Source: Collinsella sp. (GTDB lineage: Bacteria; Actinomycetota; Coriobacteriia; Coriobacteriales; Coriobacteriaceae). Taken from it: a DNA stretch of 8,239 bases. The stretch covers positions 1 to 8,239 of the forward strand of contig JAUMMZ010000005.1 in NCBI GenBank assembly GCA_031296755.1, written 5' to 3'. Both the position numbers and the translations under genes were made by a program. Positions 1-7,007 of the stretch are shown piece after piece (positions within the stretch are counted from its first letter, which is position 1; each line of letters opens with the position of its first letter). The notes under the pieces are model-generated. The model did no database searches, was not told where the DNA came from, and saw only the letters and a program-made list of their open reading frames with translations.

Positions 1-60
1 GCAAAGACGAGCGTCGGGAAGACACGCCGAGGTCGCCGCGGACGGGTTGATATAGGGAGA

Positions 61-98
61 GGGCCTGACCCCATATCGTTGGGGCCGGGCCCGATTTT
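61..98 (+). terminator. Rho-independent terminator of an upstream gene
   Basis: An outer stem pairs GGGCC (61-65) with GGCCC (88-92). An inner stem pairs CCCCA (69-73) with TGGGG (80-84) around a six-base loop. A U-G and a G-C pair plus one mismatch join the two. GATTTT follows at 93-98. This is the usual shape of an intrinsic terminator on the plus strand. Two forward frames close just before it, at 48-50 and 53-55, so it probably ends a gene whose body lies left of the window. The T run is short. Confidence 0.5.
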
Positions 99-103
99 GC
101 CTC

Positions 104-109
104 TTGACA
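104..109 (+). promoter_or_regulatory. Perfect -35 box TTGACA, -10 unclear
   Basis: TTGACA at 104-109 matches the sigma-70 -35 consensus exactly and lies right after the terminator at 61-98, about 90 bases before the channel gene. The best A/T-rich stretch downstream (TATTAAAA, 122-129) sits only 12-14 bases away, shorter than the usual 16-18. Promoter assignment is therefore tentative. If it is used, the leader would be about 65 bases. Confidence 0.3.
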
Positions 110-201
110 ATGTCCTGCTCATATTAAAAGGAACGTCCCTAACTGCCAGTTGTGGGACAATACCGAGCGAACGAGATTGGGCGTCTGGGAAAGGGGTCGC
201 G

Positions 202-627
202 ATGAACAGGTTGAGGACGCTTGCCGATGTGCTGCGACAGGCTGGCTTTGCGCGCATCACGGGCCTGTTTCTAATCTTTTACCTGCTGTGCTCGACTGCC
301 GTCTGGCTGTCCGAGCCCACGTCCCTTACGTTTGGCGACGGTCTCTGGTTTAGCTTTGAGACGGTCTCGACCATCGGCTTTGGTGACATTCCTGCCGAGA
401 CACCGGTTGCCCGCGCCATTACCGTCATTCTGAGCGTCATCAGCATCTTCTACATCGCCATGCTCACGGGCGTGGCGGTGAACTACTGCAATACGCTTAT
501 CAAGCTGCGCCAAAAGGACACCATGGCGCGCTTTATGGACGATCTTGAGCATTTGGAAGAGCTCGATCGTGATGAGCTCGCCGATCTTTCGCGTCGCGTG
601 CGCGAGTATCGTCGACGCCAGCGCTAA
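202..627 (+). CDS. Two-helix potassium-channel-like protein (Ion_trans_2 family)
   Basis: A 141-residue membrane protein likely to form a tetrameric cation, probably potassium, channel. One transmembrane helix lies at about residues 17-36. A pore helix at about 46-56 leads into the selectivity filter STIGFGD (56-62), a variant of TVGYGD, and a second transmembrane helix follows at about 70-97. The remaining tail, about 100-141, is highly charged and probably helical, with acidic residues first and RRVREYRRR at the end. There is no RCK/TrkA-N gating domain, so the protein is a bare pore plus a charged tail. ATG at 202 was chosen because a GGGAAAGGGG-type ribosome-binding site lies at 187-196. 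The frame stays open upstream, but that stretch crosses a terminator and has no membrane-protein character. The LOG-family gene follows after 36 bases with no terminator, so co-transcription is likely. The pore family is clear; the ion and the gating signal are not shown. Confidence 0.8.
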   Translation: MNRLRTLADVLRQAGFARITGLFLIFYLLCSTAVWLSEPTSLTFGDGLWFSFETVSTIGFGDIPAETPVARAITVILSVISIFYIAMLTGVAVNYCNTLIKLRQKDTMARFMDDLEHLEELDRDELADLSRRVREYRRRQR

Positions 628-663
628 GACGAACGTCGTGCGCCACAACAAGGGGGACCAAAT

Positions 664-1197
664 ATGAATATCACCGTGTATCTGGGAGCCAGTGCCGGCA
701 ATGATCCGGCGTTTCTGCCCGCGGTGCAGGAGCTGGGCAACTGGATTGGCGCCAACGGGCACGCGCTGGTATACGGCGGGTCCAAATCGGGGCTGATGGG
801 TGCGCTCGCCGATAGCGTACTCGAGGCGGGTGGACACGTGACGGGTGTTGAGCCGAGCTTTTTTATCGAGGCCGAGTTTCAACATGACGGTATCAACGAC
901 CTTATCGTGACGAGCGATATGGCGGAGCGCAAGGCCAAGATGATTGAGCTCGGCGATGCGTTCATCGCATTTCCGGGCGGCACGGGCACGCTCGAGGAGA
1001 TTGCCGAGGTCATGTCAGCGGTGTCGTTGGGACACCTGAGTGCTCCGTGCATCCTGTATAACCTGGACGGTTACTACAACGACCTCAAGGCGCTGCTCGG
1101 GCACATGATTGATAAAGGGCTTTCGAGCCCGAGGCGCCAGCACGGCATCTACTTTGCCGACGATTTGCGCGAGATTGCCTCGATTATCAACGGATAA
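664..1197 (+). CDS. LOG-family (TIGR00730) Rossmann-fold protein
   Basis: A 177-residue cytoplasmic protein of the LOG / lysine-decarboxylase-like family. Characterised members are phosphoribohydrolases that cleave the base from nucleoside 5'-monophosphates, including cytokinin precursors in plants. The diagnostic motifs are present: YGGSKSGLMGALAD (37-50) binds phosphate, the DMAERKAKM segment (85-93) supplies the conserved Arg and Lys, and PGGTGTLEE (104-112) carries the catalytic-site glutamates. Length is usual for the bacterial family. An AAGGGGG ribosome-binding site at 650-656 lies 7 bases before the ATG. The gene probably shares a transcript with the channel gene 36 bases upstream. 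Older databases label such proteins lysine decarboxylase, which is probably wrong. The physiological substrate in bacteria like this one is unsettled. Confidence 0.88.
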   Translation: MNITVYLGASAGNDPAFLPAVQELGNWIGANGHALVYGGSKSGLMGALADSVLEAGGHVTGVEPSFFIEAEFQHDGINDLIVTSDMAERKAKMIELGDAFIAFPGGTGTLEEIAEVMSAVSLGHLSAPCILYNLDGYYNDLKALLGHMIDKGLSSPRRQHGIYFADDLREIASIING

Positions 1198-1277
1198 GTC
1201 TTGAGCCTGCCCCACCATGACTCCCAATGGTGCCGTTTGCGGCGCAGGTGGTTGGCTCGTTCGGGCAATGCTCGCTC

Positions 1278-1283
1278 TACAAT
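1278..1283 (+). promoter_or_regulatory. Candidate -10 box for the ClC gene
   Basis: TACAAT matches five of six bases of the sigma-70 -10 consensus and lies 39 bases before the ATG at 1323. The best -35 candidate is TTGGCT (1252-1257), with an over-long 20-base spacer, so the assignment is weak. The same CTACAATA context recurs ahead of release factor 3 at 5190-5197, which gives mild support. Confidence 0.35.
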
Positions 1284-1322
1284 AAAAGGTATCTATGTCG
1301 GCTTTGACCGCGGGAGGACCCG

Positions 1323-2627
1323 ATGGATAACCTTGCCAAACCCACGAACCGAGTGCTGTTTTTGGTCAGCGTTGCCGTGACCGGTGCACTCGCGGGTGCT
1401 GCAGTCTGGCTCTTCTTCTTTGCGATGGAGCATGGCATCGATTATTTGTGGACCGAGGTCCCGCATATGCTGGGTGTCTCTTCGCCCGAACTCGCCAGCG
1501 GCCCGTTTGGCTTTTTGCCGTACCCGTTTTTTGTCTGCCTGCTGGGTGGCCTGTTAATCGGTCTGTACGAAAAGATGACAGGCGCCAAGACCGATGACCT
1601 CAACCAGGTGATGGCTAAGGTTAAGCAAGACGGGCGCTACCCGTACGACAACCTGGGCAAGCTTTCGCTCGCGGCATTGCTGCCGCTGCTGTTTGGCGGC
1701 AGCATTGGACCGGAGGCCGGCCTGACCGGCGTTATCGCGGGTCTGTGCAGCTGGGTCGGCGACCGCATGCGTCGCTTTGGCGCCGAGTTTAGGGAGCTTA
1801 CGCTGCTGGGCACCCAGGCTGCCCTGACGGCGCTCTTTACCGCGCCCGTGTTTGGCTTTGTGGCGCCGCTTGCCGGAAGTGCTGACGGCCAGGGTGCCGG
1901 CGATGGCGAGGATTCCGAATCCGGTGAGATCACCATCAGGCTGCCCAAGGCGCAAAAGACCGTGGTTTACGGCATCGCGATTGCTGGCGGCCTGGGCACC
2001 TACCTGCTGCTCGGCCAGCTCATGGGCGGCGGCATGGGTATGCCGAGGTTCGAGGCTGCCGTGGTGGGCAACCTGGAGCTTACCTGGCTCATCCCTCTGT
2101 CGCTGATCGGAACAATTTGCGGCTGGCTGTACTTTGTCTCTGAGCACGCGAGCGAAGCGCTTGCTCATGCAATAGGGGCGCGCCCTGTCGTCAAAGCCAT
2201 GCTGGCCGGTCTGGCGCTCGCCATCTGCGGCACGGTCCTGCCCTACACCTTGTTTGCCGGCGAGACGCAGGCCGACGTGCTCATGGAAACCTATCTGACC
2301 ATTCCCGCCGGCGTGCTTATCGCGACCGGTCTCGTTAAGGCCATGCTGACGCCCGCCCTCATCAACCTTGGTTGGCGCGGCGGCCACTTCTTCCCGGTTA
2401 TCTTCTCGGGCGTAAGCCTGGGCTATGGCCTTGCTATCCTCACCGGCGCCGATCCGGTCTTTTGCGTCGCCGTTTGCACGGCCTCGACGATGGGCGCCGT
2501 CATGCGTCAGCCCGTCATGGTCGTGGGCCTGCTGCTCATGTGCTTCCCACTCAAGGGTATCGTCTGCATGATCATCGCCGCCGCCATCGCCGCCGGTATC
2601 CCACTGCCCAAGCCGCTGCGCAAGTAG
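1323..2627 (+). CDS. Divergent ClC-family chloride channel/transporter
   Basis: A 434-residue polytopic membrane protein of the voltage-gated chloride channel (ClC) superfamily, whose members carry chloride, fluoride or other anions as channels or proton-coupled exchangers. Two family signatures are visible. GGSIGPEAGLTG (125-136) occupies the place of the G(R/K)EGP helix-F motif. GGHFFP (353-358) occupies the place of GxFxP at the anion site. In the first motif, Ile128 replaces the gating glutamate, while a glutamate (131) appears just after GP. A hydrophilic acidic insert at about 185-202 separates the two hydrophobic halves. There is no C-terminal CBS pair. The start is supported by a GGGAGGA ribosome-binding site at 1312-1318, 4 bases from the ATG. 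The downstream neighbour is convergent, so the gene is probably monocistronic. Family assignment is good; transported ion and mechanism are unknown. Confidence 0.82.
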   Translation: MDNLAKPTNRVLFLVSVAVTGALAGAAVWLFFFAMEHGIDYLWTEVPHMLGVSSPELASGPFGFLPYPFFVCLLGGLLIGLYEKMTGAKTDDLNQVMAKVKQDGRYPYDNLGKLSLAALLPLLFGGSIGPEAGLTGVIAGLCSWVGDRMRRFGAEFRELTLLGTQAALTALFTAPVFGFVAPLAGSADGQGAGDGEDSESGEITIRLPKAQKTVVYGIAIAGGLGTYLLLGQLMGGGMGMPRFEAAVVGNLELTWLIPLSLIGTICGWLYFVSEHASEALAHAIGARPVVKAMLAGLALAICGTVLPYTLFAGETQADVLMETYLTIPAGVLIATGLVKAMLTPALINLGWRGGHFFPVIFSGVSLGYGLAILTGADPVFCVAVCTASTMGAVMRQPVMVVGLLLMCFPLKGIVCMIIAAAIAAGIPLPKPLRK

Positions 2628-2711
2628 CACGGTGGCGCACGCCGGGGACATGCCGTTTGCCATGGATTTGCGGGGGGCGATCGCGTCCTTCGTGGATTGA
2701 GACTCGCGTGC

Positions 2712-3410
2712 CTACAGGTCGCGTACTCGATAAACCTTGGTGCTGACGGTGCAGCTGATTGCGCATAGCGCGAGGGCCAACACGGCAATTCCTGCGCACA
2801 GACAGCCCAGAACGGCAGGATCGGGATTCGCTCCGGCAATCGACATGAGCCAGTTGCTGATGGGGTTGGAGGAACTCAGCATTGCCATGGTGCCGCAGCC
2901 AAACAGGGCAAACAGGCCAAGGGATAGGCGCAGCGCCTCCATGTGTCCAAATCGGAAGAACAGCGGCTGTGTCAAGAATACCATCATGAGGGAGATGAGC
3001 ATCGATGCCGCCGAGGCGGTTGCGATTTCAAAGATCGTCTGGCATGTCGAAGGGATGCCCATGGGGTCGAAGAGCGGAAGGACGAGGATGTTCAGAAGCG
3101 TAGCCGCGCATGCCATGACGACCGAGAAGACAACGATGCACAGGTAGCGTGCGCAAATAATGTCTTTGCGCGAGAAGGGCAACGTTGCTCGATAACGCTC
3201 CCAGCCGTTTTGGTTATCGTAGCCAGCTAGCGAGTTCATGATTATGATGGGCGACATTGCGCTGACCGCACAGGCGCCGGCGCTCATGCCGGAATCGCCA
3301 TCCGACGCGTTGGCAAGGGTCAGCACGACAAAGATGAATAGGCCGACGCCCGTGATGCTCGGGATGAGCGTACGAACGATGGCGAGCTCGGACATAAAGG
3401 CGCGTTTCAT
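2712..3410 (-). CDS. ABC-2 type transporter permease
   Basis: A 232-residue integral membrane protein with about six hydrophobic segments (roughly 13-33, 43-60, 88-112, 128-150, 159-178 and 197-221). The sequence WERYRATLPFSRKDIICARY (70-89), between the second and third segments, is typical of the ABC2_membrane_5 permease group, in which a W-x-x-Y...LP-x-s-R-k stretch precedes a helix. It should pair with the ATPase encoded immediately upstream. Its ATG overlaps the ATPase stop codon as ATGA (3407-3410), indicating translational coupling, and an AAAGGGG-type ribosome-binding site lies inside the end of the ATPase gene. Exporters with a YtrA-type regulator are often linked to cell-envelope stress or antimicrobial peptides, but nothing here identifies the substrate. 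Only one permease gene is present, so a homodimer is the simplest arrangement. Confidence 0.82.
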   Translation of the reverse strand: MKRAFMSELAIVRTLIPSITGVGLFIFVVLTLANASDGDSGMSAGACAVSAMSPIIIMNSLAGYDNQNGWERYRATLPFSRKDIICARYLCIVVFSVVMACAATLLNILVLPLFDPMGIPSTCQTIFEIATASAASMLISLMMVFLTQPLFFRFGHMEALRLSLGLFALFGCGTMAMLSSSNPISNWLMSIAGANPDPAVLGCLCAGIAVLALALCAISCTVSTKVYRVRDL

Positions 3411-4288
3411 TTCGAAGCCCCTTTCAGCATGAGGCGAAGATAGTCATCAATGGTTGCCCGATCGCAGGGAATCTCGGGAAAGGCCTCGAGCGTATCGCGA
3501 CGGTTGGGCACGAGCACGTCCACGCTGTAGGCGTGGTGGACGGCACGGGCGCCTTCGACGCAAGCCATAAACTCGGCGGCCTGCGCTTGGGTGCAGTGGG
3601 CGATCCCGGCTCGGTCGGTAATGTCCTCGCGCGGCAGGTCAAACACAATCGAACCGTTATCGATGCAGATGACGCGGTCGGCGGCGCGATCGAGGTCGGA
3701 TGTAATGTGGCTCGAGAGCAGCACGCTGTGCTGGCCGTCGGCGACAAAAGCAAGCAGCTCATCGAGCAGTTCCTCGCGTGCCATGGGATCGAGGCCCGCG
3801 GTGGCTTCGTCCAAAACGAGCAGTTCGGCCTTGTGACTGAGTGCGCAGACAAGTTGCAGCTTCATGCCCATACCGCGGGAGAGGTCCTTGACCTTTGCCT
3901 TGGGATCGAGGCCAAATCGGTTGATGAGGCTAGCGAAGGTGTCGTGGCTCCAGGTGGGGTACGCCGGGCTTACGAGTGCCTCAACTTCGGTCACCTTGAG
4001 CGTGGAAGGGAAGGGGCACGTGTCCAGCACGAGGCCGACACGGGCACGTAGACAACGCTGTGTCTCATCGGGCGCATCGGCGCCACAGCGCTGCCCAAAC
4101 AGGCGCACCTCGCCGGCATCGAGCTTTATAAGCCCGAGAGCAGCTCGAATCGTCGTTGTTTTGCCAGCACCGTTGGCACCAACAAAGCCGACGATCTGGC
4201 CAGGCTCCACGGCAAGCGTGACGTCGCGCAGTGAAAAGCGGTCGCTTACAGTGCGTGAGATGCCTTTGAGTTCAAGCAAGTTTTGCAT
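3407..4288 (-). CDS. ABC transporter ATP-binding protein
   Basis: A 293-residue ABC ATPase that would power the permease downstream. It shows Walker A GANGAGKTT (37-45), the ABC signature LSRGM (136-140, a variant of LSGGQ), Walker B LLVLDEA (156-162), D-loop GLD (165-167) and the switch histidine H184. The Q-loop region reads VGLVLDTCPF (84-93) without the usual glutamine, which is common in the BcrA/YtrB-like subgroup. The C-terminal part (about 215-293) is a short extra domain, as in many drug- or peptide-export ATPases. AAGAAAGG at 4296-4303 on the minus strand is a suitable ribosome-binding site for the ATG at 4288. The gene starts 23 bases after the regulator gene and overlaps the permease by 4 bases, so all three form one operon. 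Confidence 0.93.
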   Translation of the reverse strand: MQNLLELKGISRTVSDRFSLRDVTLAVEPGQIVGFVGANGAGKTTTIRAALGLIKLDAGEVRLFGQRCGADAPDETQRCLRARVGLVLDTCPFPSTLKVTEVEALVSPAYPTWSHDTFASLINRFGLDPKAKVKDLSRGMGMKLQLVCALSHKAELLVLDEATAGLDPMAREELLDELLAFVADGQHSVLLSSHITSDLDRAADRVICIDNGSIVFDLPREDITDRAGIAHCTQAQAAEFMACVEGARAVHHAYSVDVLVPNRRDTLEAFPEIPCDRATIDDYLRLMLKGASK

Positions 4289-4311
4289 GGTATAGCCTTT
4301 CTTGCAGATGG

Positions 4312-4692
4312 CTACTGCATGGTATCGGGGGCTACCAGGTCGAGCATTTCGTGCAGCTTGTCGCGCGTGACGCCCAAGGCTTCGGCTTGGCTTGCCGCTT
4401 TCGCAAGCAGCTCTTCGATATGGCAGAGCTGGTTTTCACGCAAGAGCTCCTGGTTGCCCTCGGCGACAAAACAGCCCTTGCCCTGCACGGTGCAGATAAA
4501 CCCGAGCTGCTCCAGGTCGGCGTAGGCGCGCTTGGTGGTGATGACGCTCACGCCAAGATCGCTCGCGAGTGCACGGATGCTGGGGAGTTTTGCTCCCGCG
4601 GCGAGCGTGCCCGATAAGATCTGAGCTTTGACTTGCGAGGTTATCTGCTCGTAGATGGGCTTGTCGCTCGAATTGGATAGGATGATGTCCAC
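4312..4692 (-). CDS. GntR-family (YtrA-type) transcriptional regulator
   Basis: A 126-residue DNA-binding protein. The N-terminal winged helix (about 11-77) carries the whole GntR pattern: IYEQI (13-17), GxLxxGxKLPSIRxLAxxLGVS (28-49), the recognition helix with TKRAYADLEQLG (53-64), and the wing GKGCFV (71-76). Only about 50 helical residues follow, instead of a ligand-binding FadR or UTRA domain, which defines the short YtrA subgroup that usually controls an adjacent ABC transporter. The start is a GTG at 4692, supported by AAGGAG on the minus strand (4698-4703) with 5-base spacing. As first gene of the operon, with a dyad over its own promoter, it most likely represses itself and the transporter. 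The inducer is unknown. Confidence 0.92.
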   Translation of the reverse strand: MDIILSNSSDKPIYEQITSQVKAQILSGTLAAGAKLPSIRALASDLGVSVITTKRAYADLEQLGFICTVQGKGCFVAEGNQELLRENQLCHIEELLAKAASQAEALGVTRDKLHEMLDLVAPDTMQ

Positions 4693-4719
4693 AGCGGCTC
4701 CTTAGCTGTTGGGCTACAC

Positions 4720-4753
4720 GTGTATATAACCGGTAAGCACAGTATATATACAC
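4720..4753. promoter_or_regulatory. Candidate operator dyad for the GntR-type regulator
   Basis: GTGTATATA (4720-4728) and its exact reverse complement TATATACAC (4745-4753) are separated by 16 bases. The right arm overlaps the -10 and spacer of the operon promoter, and the left arm falls near the transcript start. Its symmetry and placement fit autorepression by the dimeric YtrA-type protein encoded just downstream. This is inference from position and symmetry only. Confidence 0.45.
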
Positions 4754-4770
4754 TATGCACAGTTATGCAA
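4741..4770 (-). promoter_or_regulatory. Promoter of the GntR-ABC operon
   Basis: On the minus strand, TTGCAT (plus positions 4765-4770) and TATACT (plus positions 4741-4746) form -35 and -10 boxes separated by 18 bases. The likely transcription start is about 40 bases before the GTG start of the regulator. The -10 box lies inside the A/T-rich dyad described separately. Confidence 0.5.
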
Positions 4771-4802
4771 GAGGCAAATACGGATTGTCCGCTCGTTCGT
4801 TC

Positions 4803-4859
4803 ATCTCAATCTGTAACATCTGGAACCGATTTGGACGGCTAGCTGTTACAGATTGAGAT
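4803..4859. repeat. Palindrome unit 1
   Basis: ATCTCAATCTGTAACA (4803-4818) pairs perfectly with TGTTACAGATTGAGAT (4844-4859) over 16 base pairs, with a 25-base loop. CTGG (4820-4823) and CTAG (4839-4842) inside the loop can extend the stem past one mismatch, using a G-U pair in plus-strand RNA. It is the only unit with fully complementary arms. Confidence 0.9.
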
Positions 4860-4883
4860 TTTGCTGGCGGGCCCCACCTGGTT

Positions 4884-4940
4884 GTCTCAATCTGTAACAA
4901 CTGGAGAAGATTTTGGCTGCTAGATGTTACAGATCGAGAC
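4884..4940. repeat. Palindrome unit 2
   Basis: GTCTCAATCTGTAACA (4884-4899) faces TGTTACAGATCGAGAC (4925-4940), giving 15 of 16 pairs with one A/C opposition. The outer pair is G-C where unit 1 has A-T. CTGG (4901-4904) and CTAG (4920-4923) repeat the inner extension seen in unit 1. Confidence 0.9.
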
Positions 4941-4963
4941 ATTGGCCACCCGTCTATCCTTAT

Positions 4964-5020
4964 ATCTCAATCTGTAACAGATGGACCCGTTTTGAGTGGT
5001 TAGATGTTACAGATCGAGAT
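4964..5020. repeat. Palindrome unit 3
   Basis: ATCTCAATCTGTAACA (4964-4979) faces TGTTACAGATCGAGAT (5005-5020), giving 15 of 16 pairs with the same A/C opposition as unit 2. The outer pair is A-T, as in unit 1. The inner extension is weaker than in units 1 and 2. Confidence 0.9.
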
Positions 5021-5043
5021 CTTTCTGGGACGCCCACCTGTTT

Positions 5044-5100
5044 GTCTAAATCTGTAACAGGTAGAGGTTCAAAAACCGTCTAGATGTTACAGATCGAGAC
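5044..5100. repeat. Palindrome unit 4
   Basis: GTCTAAATCTGTAACA (5044-5059) faces TGTTACAGATCGAGAC (5085-5100), with two adjacent oppositions (A/G and A/C). Its loop has diverged most but is itself self-complementary: TAGA (5062-5065) with TCTA (5079-5082), and GGTT (5066-5069) with AACC (5074-5077). Together they give a long hairpin with a small bulge and a four-base loop. Confidence 0.88.
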
Positions 5101-5190
5101 AAACTGCTGCGGAGTGCCGCCATCGACTGCTACCTAGGCCCCAACTGATGAATTTGTCCTGATAGGCGCCCTAGAGCGGGATTTCGCGGC

Positions 5191-5196
5191 TACAAT
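5191..5196 (+). promoter_or_regulatory. Candidate -10 box for prfC
   Basis: TACAAT lies 47 bases before the chosen ATG of release factor 3, in the same CTACAATA context as the box before the ClC gene. No recognisable -35 hexamer sits at normal distance. The stretch 5101-5190 between the palindrome array and this box shows no other feature I can support. Confidence 0.35.
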
Positions 5197-5243
5197 AGTG
5201 CGGTTACAACGACGTAATGCACTCAATACAAGAAAGGATCCGC

Positions 5244-6857
<1,614 letters not shown>

Positions 6858-6862
6858 CGCAT

Positions 6863-6900
6863 CGGCGCGGTGGCCCTACGGGGCTGCCGCGCCGTTTGCT
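6863..6900 (+). terminator. Strong rho-independent terminator after prfC
   Basis: CGGCGCGG (6863-6870) pairs with CCGCGCCG (6887-6894). The stem continues through U-G, G-U and GCCC/GGGC to give 14 consecutive pairs capped by TACG (6877-6880), a UNCG-class tetraloop closed by C-G. TTTGCTTG follows, a moderate T tract. The hairpin begins 6 bases after the prfC stop. Confidence 0.85.
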
Positions 6901-6928
6901 TGCCTTATGCCGTGTGTGCGGCTATTAT
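6900..6928 (+). promoter_or_regulatory. Promoter of the VUT-SDR operon
   Basis: TTGCCT (6900-6905) and TATTAT (6923-6928) match the -35 at four of six and the -10 at five of six positions, with an ideal 17-base spacer. Transcription would start near 6935, leaving a leader of about 80 bases that holds the candidate riboswitch. The promoter follows the prfC terminator directly. Confidence 0.55.
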
Positions 6929-6957
6929 ACCCACCGTCGTCTCAAGACCGGGGCGTC

Positions 6958-7007
6958 CGAGCAGTTCGGGTCCGATATCCTGCTCGTTAAACCTAAAACC
7001 AAAGGAG
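6958..7007 (+). promoter_or_regulatory. Candidate preQ1-I-like riboswitch in the VUT leader
   Basis: CGAGCAG (6958-6964) pairs perfectly with CTGCTCG (6980-6986) around a 15-base loop that begins TTC and ends with C. An A-rich tail (6987-7000, containing ACCT and AAAACC) then runs straight into the AAAGGAG ribosome-binding site (7001-7007). Loop GGGT (6968-6971) can pair with tail ACCT (6991-6994) as an H-type pseudoknot, or GGT can pair with ACC (6998-7000) next to the ribosome-binding site. A short hairpin, a TTC-starting loop, a C before the 3' stem strand, an A-rich tail and an adjacent Shine-Dalgarno are the layout of preQ1-I switches. The loop is longer than in the classic Bacillus example, so the call stays tentative. 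Confidence 0.45.

Larger units (their letters stand above)
4803..5100. repeat. Array of four long imperfect palindromes (eight alternating half-sites)
   Basis: Eight copies of a 16-base element, (A/G)TCTCAATCTGTAACA or its reverse complement, alternate strictly in orientation. Half-sites start at 4803, 4844, 4884, 4925, 4964, 5005, 5044 and 5085. The two arms of each unit are always 25 bases apart, and adjacent units are 24, 23 and 23 bases apart, so the tandem period is 81, 80, 80. Linkers vary but are still related: most 25-base loops contain TGGA, a T run and TAG. No ORF of note lies here. It fills most of the space between the divergent promoters of the ABC operon and release factor 3. 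The class is unknown; REPIN/BIME-like mosaic, protein-binding array and structured-RNA element are all possible. Confidence 0.9.

Noticed and set aside
3..55. C-terminal end of an upstream coding gene
   Set aside because: Two frames end just before the terminator (TGA at 48-50, TAG at 53-55), but about 16 codons are too few to choose a frame or recognise a product.
79..201. Upstream extension of the channel gene to ATG 79
   Set aside because: It starts inside the terminator hairpin, has no ribosome-binding site and adds residues without channel homology. ATG 202 has a good site.
1213..1232. Terminator after the LOG-family gene
   Set aside because: The stem is only six base pairs with an eight-base loop, and what follows is CCGTTTGCGG rather than a T tract.
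1198..1322. Fluoride riboswitch before the ClC gene
   Set aside because: The conserved fluoride-aptamer signature could not be found. Only a small hairpin, CACCAT/ATGGTG at 1213-1232, is visible.
1554..2663. Long open frame on the minus strand across the ClC gene
   Set aside because: It is antisense to a clear membrane-protein gene, has no recognisable domain, and its composition (Ala, Gly, Gln, His, Arg rich) is typical of a shadow frame.
2628..2711. Bidirectional terminator between the convergent ClC and permease genes
   Set aside because: Only short, imperfect GC pairings and a GCGATCGC palindrome (2677-2684) were found, with no T tract on either side.
4803..5100. CRISPR array
   Set aside because: Repeats alternate in orientation, are only 16 bases long, the linkers are 23-25 bases and partly related to each other, and no cas gene is in the window.
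4803..5100. Operator sites for the neighbouring GntR regulator
   Set aside because: The repeated element shares no core with the GTGTATATA dyad over the operon promoter, and it sits upstream of the promoter by 30 to 330 bases.
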